From Chloranthus sessilifolius (lineage: Eukaryota; Streptophyta; Magnoliopsida; Chloranthales; Chloranthaceae), in assembly GCA_021018995.1 (NCBI GenBank), contig CM037586.1, positions 9,093,328 through 9,157,327 of the forward strand: 64,000 nucleotides of DNA. Direction: 5' to 3'. Every line of letters starts with the position of its first letter. Position 1 is the stretch's first letter. Under the pieces are notes generated by a model. The model saw nothing but the letters and a program-made list of their open reading frames with translations. It did no database searches and was not told the origin of the DNA. Below are positions 11,851-23,486 of the stretch, one piece after another. A program made the position numbers and the translations under genes.

Positions 11851-13151
11851 TGACGCTATTGTAGGTATGTTAACAGAAAATTTTAAGTAAGTGGAAAGTA
11901 TGTGTCCAAAACTTAATAAGAGAATGTATGATGCAGGAAATATATGGAGCTTGATTTATATGTAAATATCTAAAAAAGTTTATAATGTAATGTGAGTCTG
12001 AAAATGTACCAATTTAAAGAACTGCTGGAGGATTCTCTTCCAGATAACCTGAGGTTATAAAGAAAATGTACCAAGTTCATACAGAGATACATATCAAATG
12101 CAAGCAAGAAAGAAAAAGCTTCGATATTGAGGTATCGGTCCACAGAGCATATGCCTTAAAAGGTGTCAAACTTGGGTTCTCCGCAGCAAGGTGAACACCC
12201 ATAGGCCTCGAGGCGATACACTCTATTTATGACACCTTGCTGAGAAGCAATCACCGATACACTTTGCTTATGTCGTCGGCGTATGGGTATTTATATAAAA
12301 TTAAAAAAAAAAAATTATTTATTTAAAATTTAAATGCCCTACGCTGACGGCGGATGCAAGCTCCTCGTCCTATACGCTTGAGGATGTATACGGGATTCAC
12401 AGATACCTTAAATCCTTCCCTGAGAAAGGATTGTTGTATAGAAGCCATGCTCACTTTGACGTAGAGGTAAATGGTTTAATAGAAGAGACAGTACTAGCAT
12501 TGTATTTGTTTTTCCATTAATCTAAGAAAGGGGTGAAAGGAAAAAATTTGTGGGTAGTAAGAAATAACAATGGACCAAATATTGATACAAATCTCTTTTC
12601 CCCAAAGATTTATCACTGACCTGAGGTGTGCCATTATCTTCTAGGGGAGATGGCAGAAAGATTTCATGTATTGAGAATAAGGCTTCCTTCGCCATAGTGA
12701 CTGTCACCATAACTACTGATTTAAGGAAAATCAGGAGACGCGAGTTGGAATAGGTGCCTACATGGCTTGGGAATGCTACCGATTGTCTAGGTGGAAGCTA
12801 TGTAAAGAAAATTGCAGTAATAATATGACTGCGAATGATTTACCAAGGGCTGATCTTGAACCATCGGATGAAAACAATTATCATCACATGGGAGGCTTGT
12901 GAAAATAGACACTTGAATTTCAAATCCCTTTTGGGTAATGACTGAGCCATGCTATCCAGGGTTGTACATGACAGAGCCATGCAAAAGTAATTGCAAACAG
13001 AAAAATAATAAATAAACAGAAGAAGCCAATTCTTGTTAGATATTCCAATCAGTCCACTATGCTCGTCTGCAGGGCATGGGCATCAAATAAGAGTGGGTAA
13101 ATTAAACTGACCACATACAAATTAAAGTTTGACCTTCAAATTTTGAAAAGG
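11851..13151. other. No gene recognised
   Basis: Contains related words repeated in both directions around 12180-12420 (CGATACACTC, CGATACACTT, TATACGCTTGAGG). A minus-strand open stretch of about 60 codons at 12522-12710 has no recognised homology. Confidence 0.4.
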
Positions 13152-13156
13152 TAAAC
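13152..13156. repeat. Target-site duplication of Tekay-like element, left copy
   Basis: TAAAC directly before the LTR start (TGTGACAG at 13157), matched by TAAAC at 26089-26093 directly after the other LTR. A 5-bp duplication is the normal product of Ty3/Gypsy integration. Confidence 0.9.
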
Positions 13157-15792
13157 TGTGACAGCCCGGACTTCGGCACCCCGAAACCCGTGCCATCAGC
13201 ACGATCATCTTGACCGTGCCCCTCAACTATGCACGGAACACTGGTATATCAAGCATAAAATAAATAAGAACAACTTGCGGAATTTAAATCTACATAGAAA
13301 TACTTCTCAAAAGACAGTTCTACCCTCATGCCTCTGCATGAAGGGAGAACCGATCCGAACCATCGATGATTACCATCATCATGGATGGTTCGCCCAAAAG
13401 AATACACTGATATCCATATACACAAGGTTTAATCAAAAACCAGGCTTGACATACCAAGCCGTACAATCTCCAACTAAAACTCCTCAAGGTCGCACAGCAG
13501 AGTCCTCTAGAAGAAGTCCTCTGGAGGTGGCTCTAACTCCTCGCCGGCCGCAAGGTCCGACTCACCGGGGTCAGCGTCTCCTGAAGCCTCGGCAGCTGCT
13601 AGCAGTGGACCTGCGACGTATAGTCTATAGGGTGAGCTACATCCTAGCTCAATAGGGAACAGAACACAATTGAACATATAAAATATAACTCACATGTATT
13701 CTATGATATGCATGCATGATATGTCTATGCATTTATTGATGAAAAACAGTTAAAAACACTTCAATTACTGGTAGATTACTCATGTCTTTTAGTTAATCAT
13801 GAATGATGTTGAGAAGGCCTAAAGCAAAACTTAAACTTCAACTTAAGTAATCCCCGAGCAATATAGCATCGAGCCCCGACGAGATACCCTTCATCGTCAT
13901 CTATATAGACAGTTTTAAATGTATTCCCTGGGAATACCAATAGTACCCAAGCCCCTTTCCCCTGGGGATTGGTGGCGGGGTTTCACATCTCATCAACACC
14001 CCTGGGGTGTGCTTACTCTGTACGGATAAGCCTCCGTACTGGCCTACGGATTAGCCGCCGTATCGGTCACGGATATCCTGTCGCGTCAGTCGTGGTTATC
14101 CCGCCACGTCGGTGGGGTAACCTATCAAACCTCAAATAACAAAAATATCGGTGCCTTACATATAGTTATTCACCGTGTAATTGTGCTATCTTATATCAGT
14201 TAGGCCTCATCAAGCATGATTCAATCATGGATACATCCCTGGGATGTATCCATTCACTTGCATCACACCTGATGCCTTTACTTCTTCACTTCATCATCCC
14301 CTGGGGATGGTTCATTTAAGTTCTCTCCTGAATGTCACACACGCACACTTTTCATAATCATTGAGTAGTAAAAACATTTGAATTGAATTGATATCACTAC
14401 ATACATGCTCTTGTAAAATAAAGTACATGTTCAGGGTGTTCCCTACCTCAAGTCTTCACTTGATCAATGCATCAAGGTCCCACGTGACTCCTTGTGCACC
14501 AGTCCACACGTATCACCTATGGTACCACATCACAGGTGAAACACATCACAAAGGATGCCATAAAGAAGGTATAAGATCCCCCAAGAATCTTAAAGTCAAA
14601 CCAAAAGTCAACATAGTTTACTACAGTCGATTAATCGAACTCCAAAATCGATTAATCGAATCTGATTCGATTAATCGATTTCCAAAATCGATTAATCGAA
14701 AGTCAATATCGATTAATCGAAGCAATTTCGATTAATCGAAATTTTCCTTTTCGCAAAGTCCATTCTCGCTCAATAAATAAGAATTGTCATTCGACATCGA
14801 ATCCAATTTCGATTAATCAAATTCTTCTTTTCAGTAAATTCACCGCTAATAATGAGTTTTCATTCGATTAATCGAATCCAATTGCGATTAATCGAAATCC
14901 TTCTTTGCGCAAAGCAGACGCTTAGTTCGAATAGTCGAGTTGCACAAGCTGGTTAATCGATGCCAAATCGATTAATCGAAACCTAAATCGATTAATCGAA
15001 AACCCATTTCGATTAGTCGATTTTTTCTTAAGTTATATCCTCCAACCCCTGGGGTCCTCTGGAGGTTCTCAGTCGATTAAACGATTCACAAATCGATTAA
15101 CCGAAATCCAAAGTCGATTAATCGAAATCCAATTCGATTAGTCAAATCGGGTCCTCTCGACTCTTCAACTTCTGCCAATTTCGATTAATGAAACCCAATT
15201 TCGATTAATCGAAATTGTCGATTCACCCTTTCGATGTTCTTCCCAATCTTTTCCATACTTTTCTTCTATTTTTCTAAGCCATTATCCTATGATTTAACCC
15301 ACATTTTATCGCAACTTAACCCCTATAATCTATGCACCTTATTTACAAAAATTTTACCTTGAATAGATCTTAAGTTGATTTCAAATCTAGGGTTGGAAGG
15401 TTAGGGTTCCAGCTTTGGTTTCTAACGGATCCAAGTCGCGTTGAATCCGGCTTTTATCTCTTGAATCCCCCCCCTCCAATCGGTTGCAATAACTCCTCTC
15501 TTACTTTTCTCTCTCTCTCTCTTCTTTACTCTCCTTCAACAACCAACAATACACATCTAGGGTTATTAAACCCTTTTATCCCCTTTTTCTCTCTTGTGTG
15601 TTGAGCACATACACCGCGGTAGGTGTATGCGACTTCACATTTACAACACACATCACATAGGCATTCTATTTTTCACATCTCATCCGTTCATCACACTACA
15701 TACTGACTGTTGGGCTTCCATTTGGTCAAACCTATGACCGATCGGGCACGGATCCCGAGGTCATAGTTTGTGTGATTTTTCGGGCTATTACA
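13157..15792 (-). repeat. 3' LTR of Tekay-like element
   Basis: In plus-strand orientation it runs from TGTGACAGCCCGG to CGGGCTATTACA, so in element sense it is TGTAATAGCCCG...CCGGGCTGTCACA with TG/CA ends. Long blocks are nearly identical to the 5' LTR (23487-26088), broken by a few patches dense in small indels. ORFs inside (such as 13158-13655) are chance frames. CCTGGGGAT-type words recur at 13960-14310. Confidence 0.93.
14627..15212. repeat. Palindrome array TCGATTAATCGA in 3' LTR
   Basis: At least fifteen perfect or near-perfect copies of the 12-bp palindrome. In the first cluster the starts are 14627, 14648, 14667, 14688, 14709 and 14728, steps of 21, 19, 21, 21 and 19 bp. Spacers of 7-9 nt are not conserved. 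The array lies in the transcription-proximal half of the LTR in element sense. Confidence 0.95.
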
Positions 15793-15803
15793 TCCTCCCC
15801 ACC
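15793..15803 (-). other. Polypurine tract of Tekay-like element
   Basis: On the minus strand GGTGGGGAGGA directly precedes the 3' LTR start TGTAATAG. A TTCGAGGACGAAAATT stretch lies just upstream, a common pre-PPT context in plant chromoviruses. This primes plus-strand DNA synthesis. Confidence 0.85.
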
Positions 15804-16530
15804 TTGGGAATTTTCGTCCTCGAAAATAACCCAAAGTTTGTGTCTCTGTGTGTCTGTCTCTCTCCCCACACCCTCAGGTGAGGTGATCCAATTTCGTTAG
15901 ACGCATTTAAGTATTTACACATTCTCACATATAAGCAAGGAAGAAGAATCAATTTCACAAAAAGAAAAATTTTGGATTTGTATTAACGAGTGAGTAATTT
16001 TACAATGCCAAAAATTGGCGTACACAAAAATACATAGGTATCCAGAAAATGCAAAATACATATAACTCAAACTGGGAGCAGCCGCCCATCTCGAGGTATG
16101 CGAGAGTGGTCTCCTGAGCTGGCCAAGGGTGTGGGGGGGGCGGCTGGGCTGGCTGAGCGGATGTGGGTGTGGAGGGAACCGCGTCTGTGGTGGGATGGAA
16201 GACGGGTCCTCTATGGAAGGCGGTGCGTCCGCCCATTCTTCTTCTTCGGGCCAAGATATCCATGTAGGTGTGGGGTAGATGAACTGGAGGGTGTGAAACA
16301 TGAGGAAATCAATTCTCTGTTCATCCTCTCGTTATTCGCTTCCATTCGCCAACACGCCCTCTATGGTAGGACCGGATGGAGTGGTGCATGGCTGTAGGAT
16401 GGGGTGGGTGTCGCTGGCGTGAGTGTGCAGTGGTGTCATGGGGTGGTGGGAGGGAACCTTCCACCGATGGCTCGCAGGGTGTGCCCCACCCTCAAGTGGG
16501 TCCCGCTGGGTGGTGGGGGTGGTGGCGGTA
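15804..16530. other. 3' internal region of Tekay-like element, proline-rich remnant
   Basis: Minus-strand frames at 16000-16300 are rich in proline and histidine and could be the decayed C-terminus of the accessory ORF that ends upstream. GC content is high compared with the rest of the window. No domain recognised. Confidence 0.4.
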
Positions 16531-17531
16531 TCACGCCGCCGCTCGCTGGGTGGAGCGGGACCCGAGCCGGGTAGGGTCCGCTTCAAAGGTTAGAAGCTGG
16601 GTCCATGAAGACTTTGTGAACGCTTCACGCTGATCCGTAGCCCTCACCTCGTGAGGTGAAATAGTGTAGAGGGCTCGTGAGTAACACTCCAACATGCTCG
16701 AGATGAGTCGAGCATACGGCATCTTCTCCTTGGGCCGCATGTTGCCCTTCATCGACTTGCTCTTGATGTACCGCATCCCTCAAGGATGACCATGGTAGCA
16801 TCAAACCATCGGCCATGTATGTCGCGTAAGTGCATGTTGCACTTTATCCATGCGCCCGTGTCGTGGCGCATCGGGTAAAGGTTGCATTTATTATGGAGTC
16901 GAGCATCCACATGTAGGTGGAAGATCGACCCTCTTGATGGACGTGCACCCCTTTCTTCCCGTTGGTCATGCGAGTCATGACCTCTTCAAACGGGTTCCTT
17001 TTCAAAGGGTGGGAATAGGGTAGTCTCGGGAGTAAAGTCAAGGTAGCATTCAAGCACCTCATGTATGTGTCGACGAGTGATCATATAGAGACCCTCGATC
17101 TTGGTTATGATACAATCGCCGCTAGGGCCATTGGTTAGCCCTTGGTAGAATAATCTCACCAATCTAGGTAATAGGAACCCGGATTGGTTTGAGAAGGTTG
17201 CCGAGTCCGCACTAGTTAGGTAGTTCCGAGCCCATTGGGTCTCGCCTTAAATCGGGATTTGTGAATAGGGTAGGGTCGATGGTGTATTCACCTCAAAGGT
17301 CTTGGCAGCCCACCACTGCTTGGTTGCTCCACGCCAGTGGGTGGTGGTGGCATGGGGTGGATTCGGAAGACTCAGAGATGCGCCCGAACCGGAGGTGGTC
17401 TCCGATTCCGACGGTGATGGAGTCCTCACCGGCGATGGGGTAGGTGGTGGTGGTGCGGCGTTCTTACGCCTAACCGGTAGCTTGGAGGTTGCCTTCTTCG
17501 AAGACAAACGGGTTTTGGGCGGCATTTTCAC
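16531..17531 (-). pseudogene. Accessory ORF downstream of pol in Tekay-like element (putative plant transposon-protein domain)
   Basis: Same sense as gag-pol. It begins MKMPPKTRLSSKKATSK, a basic then proline/serine-rich N-terminus. After one in-frame TAA near 17250 comes LVRLFYQGL, IITKIEGLYMITRRHIHEVL and LFPPFEKEP. Frame changes lead into MLDSIINATF (about 16900) and KMPYARLISSMLE (about 16700). The order (RLFY motif, beta-strand pair, helix, then a late (M/L)PYARLI motif) resembles the domain described as putative plant transposon protein, common in proteins linked to plant retrotransposons. The Athila-like copy B carries a comparable ORF (34548-35670; IRLFYQKM). Function unknown. This copy is broken by at least one stop and two frameshifts. 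Confidence 0.55.
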
Positions 17532-17754
17532 TAAACTAGGGTTTATCTACTTCAAATGAAAGAGGAAGGTATAAATCTAGGGTTTTACCGTGGAGTTTCG
17601 ATCCAAAAGTAGACGATCTTGGTCCGAATCGTCAAGAAACCCCAAAACCCTAGCACACGGATGAATGGTCAAGAAGAAGGAGAAAAGGCGTCAAAAACTC
17701 AAAGGGTAAATGATTCAATGGGGAAGAGAATCCCTAATTTCATATATATATCGC

Positions 17755-18373
17755 TCGATTAATCGAAATTCTGTTTCGATTAATCGAAATTTAAAACTAG
17801 GTTAAGCCGCGTAAAATCGATTAATCGATTTCCCAAATCGATTAATCGAAAGTCAAATTCGATTAATCGAAAATATTTCGATTAATCGAAATCGTGTCTG
17901 TTTAAAATTTCAAATTTTTAAGCGCACTGGCGCTTCCCAGTCGATTAATCGAAGTCCATTTCGATTAATCGAAATTCCAAAGTCGATTAATCGGATTTAG
18001 TTTCGATTAATCAAATCGCCATAACTTCAACTTTTTCTAAACTTTCTTAAGTATTCGAATAATCGAAATCCATTTCGATTAATCGAAATTTCAAAATCGA
18101 TTAATCGAAATCACTTCGATTAATCGAAATTGTCCATTTGACTTTAATATCTCTCAAGTCCTTTAAGTAACTCGATTAATCGAAAATCCAATTCGATTAA
18201 TCGAACAAAATCGATTAATCGAAATTATAATTGATCAATCAAACTTCATTCTATGTATATTCTAACTCAAATTTTTCATTTCCAGTCACTGGCACATGCC
18301 AGTCGACTAATCGAACAAAATCGATTAATCGGAATTCCAAATCGATTAATCGATTTGAAATTCGATTAATCGG
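17755..18373. repeat. Palindrome array TCGATTAATCGA, internal, between accessory ORF and pol
   Basis: More than fifteen sites, in clusters of two to four with 6-10-nt spacers (pitch 18-22 bp). Copies range from perfect to one-base variants (TCGAATAATCGA, TCGATTAATCGG). It sits directly after the pol stop, so it is in the 3' untranslated or intercistronic part of the element RNA as well as in the DNA. Confidence 0.93.
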
Positions 18374-18515
18374 TTTTGTCCAATTTCTCCAGAATTTCAG
18401 TCTCTTTGTTTCTTTTACTATTCTTGACAATTTATAACAGATTGGATCAAAATTTCCATTGAATTTCAAGTATAGTGGAAATTTCACAAACGTGGTTGCG
18501 GTTTACATTGAATTC

Positions 18516-21500
18516 TCACGTTGTTGGAAACAAGGCCGGATATTGTTCTTTCACATCGGCCTCTCGTTCCCAAGTAGCCTCTTCTTTTGGATGATTGTTC
18601 CACCGAACAAGCACTAAGGGAATCACTTTAGTGCGCAGTACTTGCTCTTTTCGATCCAGAATCTCCACTGGTTCCTCTATCATGCTCATGTCCTCACACA
18701 TCTCTATAGGTTGCTTTCCTAACACATGAGACGGATCATTCACGATTTTCTCGAGCATCGATATGTGGAAGACATTATGTACACGATCACATAGCGGTGC
18801 TAAACCAATGCGATATGCAACTTCACCTACTCTTCCCAGAATTTCAAATGGTCCAACATATCGTGGACATAACTTCACTCTCTTGCCAAATCTCATTACA
18901 CCCTTCATAGGTGACACCTTCACAAACACATGCTCGCCCACCTTGTAGTCAACACTAGTCCTCTTTTCTCGTCATCGGTCGCCTTTCAACCTTTCTCTGA
19001 TAATTCGGACAACGGTGGCGTTGTCTTCAAGCAGTTTCGGTCCTAATACAAATTTCTCACCTGTTTCCTCCCAATTCAGAGGTGACTTGCATCGTCGTCC
19101 ATACAGAGCTTCATACGGTGCCATGCCAATGCTCGTTTGGAAACTGTTGCTATATGCCAGCTCGACCATCGGTAGATACTCATCCCAAAGATCCTTGCAT
19201 ATCAAGCATGCACGCCCGAGCATGTCTTCTATCACTTGATTCACTCGCCTGCCCCGCCCATCGCTTTGAGGATGGAAAGCTGAACTAAAGTCTAGTCGTG
19301 TTCCCATTCCTTCTTGAAATTTCTTCCAAAACTTGGACGTATATAGTGGATCACGATCTGAAACGATGCTGCTTGGAATCCCGTGTAATCTTACAATCTC
19401 CTTCATGTATAAATCTGCCTCTTCCGCAAAGATATGTGGTATTATACGCAAAAAGTGCTACCGATTTGGTCAATCGGTTCACGACGACCCAAATGGCATT
19501 GTGTCTCTTGGCAAGACGGGTAATCCAACAATGAAATCCATTGAGATCGATTCCCACTTCCATTCTCGGTATTGGTAAAGGTTGCAATAGTCCCGCAGAT
19601 GTCTATGATCAACCTTCACCGACAAGTCAAACATCGTGACACATACTCGCCACGCCTTGTTTGATCCTTCCACCGAATTTTTTTCAAATCTTGGTACATT
19701 TTGGTGCTACCGTGGTGGATAGCATAATTTGACTTATGAGCTTCATCAAGAATTGTTCGTCTTAGATCGGCATTGTCCGGATGCATAGACGGCCTTTAAA
19801 CAACAAAGAACCATCTTCTTTTCCGAGAAGTCCGACCGATGCCTTCATTCACGCCTTGATGAATCTTTGTTAATGTCGGATCCTTCATCTCAGAGATCGT
19901 GGATATGCTCAAATATCACCGCTTTATCGATATGTTAGCCAAAAGGATCCAAAGGTCCTTTGACTCAATGTTCGGCCATAGATTGCCGTGTCTTCCAATA
20001 ATTTCCATCGGTGCATACCCAAAATCAAAGAAGCTAACCGAAATGAACCTTTCGACTCAATGCATCGGCTACTACATTCGCCTTGCCTGGATGGTATTGT
20101 ATAGAGCAATCGTAGTCCTTGAGGAATTCCATCCATCTGCGCTGTCTCATATTGAGCTCCTTCTGTGTAAACAGATATCGGAGGCTCTTATGATCGGTGA
20201 AAATTTCAAATGTCTCACCATACAAGTAGTGTCTCCAAATTTTCAACAAAAATGATCGCCGGTTCCCAAGTCATGAGTCGGGTAATTTTTCTCGTGTTCT
20301 TTCAGCTGTCTTGATCCGTAAGCTATCACCTTCTTGTGTTGGTTGAGCACACAACCAAGGCCATTGTATGACGCGTCAGTCAGACATCGCAGTATCCACC
20401 ACTGCCTAAAGGAATTGCCAACACTGGAGCCGAAGTGAGTCTCATTTTGAGTTCTTGAAAACTCTTCTCGCATGCCTCACTCCACTCAAACCTTGAATCT
20501 TTACGTGTCAGCTTTGTGAGAGGTCCCGATATTTTTGAAAACCCCTCAACGAAACGTCGATAATAGCCTGCTAAGCCCAGAAAACTTCGGACATCTGTCA
20601 CTGTCTTTGGCTGCTCCCATTTAACTACTGCTTCTATCTTTGCTGGATCTACCGTGACGCCGTGCTTCGAGACGACATGTCCCAAAAAGCTAACTTCTTC
20701 CAACCAAAACTCACACTTACTGAGTTTGGCGTACAATTGGTGTTCACGTAGCGTTTGTAGAGCAATCCTCAAGTGTTCTTCGTTTGCCTTGGATTTGGAG
20801 TATATTAGTATATCATCAACGAACACTACCACGCAGGAGTCCAAGTGTGGTTTAAACACTCGGTTCATCAGATCCATAAATGACGCTGGAGCATTCGTTA
20901 ATCCAAACGGCATCACAAGGAATTCATAGTGTCCATACCGTGTCCAGAAAGCTGTCTTCTGTATGTCCTCAGCTTTAACTCGCAACTGATGATACCCAGA
21001 TCTCAGGTCGATCTTAGAAAAATACCTTGCTCCTTGCAGTTGGTCGAATAGATCGTCTATTCTAGGCAAAGGGTAGCGGTTCTTCACAGTGAGTTTGTTC
21101 AATTGCCGATAGTCAATGCATAGCCGCATTGACCCATCTTTCTTCTTGACAAACAAGACCGGTGCTCCCCATGGAGACATGCTCGGTCTAACAAACCCCT
21201 TGTCCATAAGCTCTCGTAGTTGTTCCTTCAACTCCTTTAACTCAGCGGGAGCCATTCTATAAGGTGCTTTTGAAATAGGCTCCGTTCCTGGTGCTAAGTC
21301 AATGGCGAATTCTACTTCTCTTTCTGGAGGTAATCCAGGCAATTCTTCTGAAAACACGCCGTCAAGTCTCACATAATTGCTATCTCGTAAATGACGCTTC
21401 TTTTCCTCCTTGTCCTCCTTTAAGAAAGCATCATCGCCCTTCGCTGAGATCAAGCACAGAGTAATGACCTCACTCCTTGAAACCGAAATGATCTTCTTGT

Positions 21501-21890
21501 GTTGGGTCCGAAAATGACTACCTTGTTCTTGCAATCAATGGTCGACAATGTCATGCCAACCACCATGCCAAGGATCACATCAAACCCTTGCATATCTAAC
21601 AGTACCAACTTTGCTTCCAATTCATGCACTTCTAAGTCTTGAACTGCTACGATGATGGATTTGCAAGCTAACTCCGTGTCTACTAACTCCCCAGTCGGAA
21701 TAGACACAGATAGGACGAAATCCAACGTCTCTGGAATGATCTTCATCTTCTTAGCGAAACGTGGAGTGACGAATGAGTGGGTAGACCCGGGGTCTATCAA
21801 CACTCGAGCGTCATATCCACCGAAGCATCCTTTTTCATATATATTTAGAGTACCTATAGTATACATACACACATACAATAATTTACACAT
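18516..21890 (-). pseudogene. pol: pol of Tekay-like chromovirus (PR-RT-RH-IN-chromodomain), frameshifted
   Basis: Minus-strand order: aspartic protease (IDPGSTHSFV, near 21790); reverse transcriptase (LRSGYHQL and the active-site FVDD, 20830-21250); RNase H (DASYNGLGC about 20385, then [10 protein letters not shown] about 20190, VVADALSRK about 20060); integrase zinc region (about 19600-19700) and core (SDRDPLYTSKFW about 19350; FHPQSDGRGRRVNQ about 19270); C-terminal domain (GPFEILGRVGEVAYR) and chromodomain (VRWNNHPKEEATWE) ending at 18516. Where the family has SERTNQ, with the catalytic glutamate, this copy has GRGRRVNQ, so the integrase appears dead. Frameshifts at about 18960, 19460, 19690-19950, 20240 and 20390 break the polyprotein. 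Confidence 0.93.
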
Positions 21891-21979
21891 TAATTTACAC
21901 CCTCAATTTACACACTGCTTTTGGTATTGAGAAAAATCTATATAATTCCCTAATGCATGCTTCTTCTCTATCTAAAGTT

Positions 21980-23386
21980 TTAACGAAAAGAAAATTCTCC
22001 TTTAATTTTAAAAGGAATCTCACCTTGGATGACATGCACGCTCCTCGCTTCGAGCAAAGGACTACATAAGCTCTCCCCTGGACGATCGGTTTCCTTGCTT
22101 GAATTGGTCGTGGTGTCAGAATCGAAACCGTCTTTTCTCTTATCCGTCTTGGGGCAATCCTTGATCAAGTGGCCCACCTTGCCACATCGGAAACAGCCCC
22201 TAGTTCCCAATCTATACCCATCGTTTCTATGAGGCTTGCCACACTTTGCGCAAGTCTCCCGAGGTGCGGAAGAAACAGTACGAGAACCCTGTGTGATAGC
22301 GGCACCAGTAGACATGGCAGGGCTCTCATAGCGAATAGGTCTCCCTGACGCAAGTAATGGAAACCTCTGTTGGTGTTGTTGTTGCTGTTGTGCCGGTCTT
22401 CCGAAACCCCCTTGAAACTGTGGTCTCTGATTCTGGCCCATGAACCTCGGCTTTTTGTTCACCGGTTCATAGTGCGCCGTTCTTCCTTGTTCATTTCCTC
22501 CTCTCTGTTGTTCCCTCTGTCTATATCTATTATTGTTCTCCTCTTCTACGACCAACGCCTTGCTCATGACCTCTTCATAGGTCCTTAGCTGAAATGGAGC
22601 TACGCCTCCTCTAACCTCAGGCTTCAAACCTTGCTGAAACCTCTTGGACTTCATCACTTCAGAAGCGACGTAATCCGGAGCAAAACGGGCAAGTCGTAGA
22701 AACTCTACCCCGTATTCTCTCACTGTCATCCTCCCTTGTACTAACTGTAGGAATTGTATTTCTAGTTGGTTCCTCACCACTTCCGGAAAATATTGTTTGT
22801 TGAACTCCTCAACAAACTCCTCCCAAGTCCATGGCAACTCTGGGGTCTCCTGAGCCCGAGTCCGTATCACGGACTTCCACCAAGGCCCAGCCTCTCCATC
22901 CAACATGTAAGCTGCCCATCTTACACTCTCGTCTTCCGTGCAAGTTAGCACGCTTAAAGACTTTCTCCATCTCCATCCAATTCTCACGGCCATTGTATCG
23001 CCGCTCAGAAAATGAAGGAGGTCTCATCCTTCTAAACTCAGAAAGATGAGGGCACAGTGCAACGCAGTCCCACAGTGTGTGTAGGTGGTCACGTTTCTTG
23101 AGGCATGAGCTGCAAAGGATGCTGCTTGTTGTGCCATGGCATCTGCCATAGTCTCCATAGTGTGCATCATCCTTTGTCGCTCCTCTCTATCTTCTTGTCT
23201 TTCTCTCAATCTTTCTTGCTCTCTTAGATCTTGATCCTGATGATCTCGATCCTCTTCCTCATGTCGCTACTACGCCTCGGGCCTCGTTACCTCCTAAAGG
23301 CACTCTATTGGTAGGAGAGATGAAATCATCTCCACTACGAAACTCCTTTGATGGCCTCCTTGGTCGGCCTCTCCTCTAGTCGACAT
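21980..23386 (-). pseudogene. gag: gag of Tekay-like chromovirus, frameshifted near N-terminus
   Basis: The start ATG at 23386 gives MSTRGEADQGGHQ. An arginine/glutamate-rich coil with MADAMAQQAASF follows at about 23100. The capsid-like gag domain is open from about 22950 to 22450 (WAAYMLDGEAGPWW, EEFVEEFNKQYFP, VREYGVEFLRLARF). Then comes a glutamine-rich linker and a CCHC zinc knuckle, CFRCGKVGHLIKDC, at about 22170. The knuckle binds element RNA during packaging. Frame changes near 23270, 23050 and 22950 break the N-terminal half. Gag and protease lie in separate frames about 90 bp apart. Confidence 0.9.
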
Positions 23387-23470
23387 TGCGGTACGCATTT
23401 GAAACTAAAGTTTCGTTAGCGAAGCCCCTATGTTCAAAAAGAACCCTTGTCGAATTGCTAAAAAGAAAAT

Positions 23471-23486
23471 GGCTTTGATAATTAAC
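23471..23486 (-). other. Primer-binding site of Tekay-like element (initiator tRNA-Met-like)
   Basis: On the minus strand TTATCAAAGCC follows the 5' LTR end within 5 bp. It resembles TGGTATCAGAGCC, the usual initiator-methionine PBS of plant chromoviruses, with mismatches. Confidence 0.6.

Noticed and set aside
13158-13655. 165-codon plus-strand ORF
   Set aside because: Lies wholly inside the LTR, antisense to the element. It is interrupted in the other LTR copy and has no domain.
16098-17559. Glycine/tryptophan-rich plus-strand ORFs
   Set aside because: High-GC antisense frames of the minus-strand accessory ORF region. No homology.
20654-22588. Several plus-strand ORFs of 60-90 codons
   Set aside because: Antisense shadows of gag and pol of the Tekay-like element.
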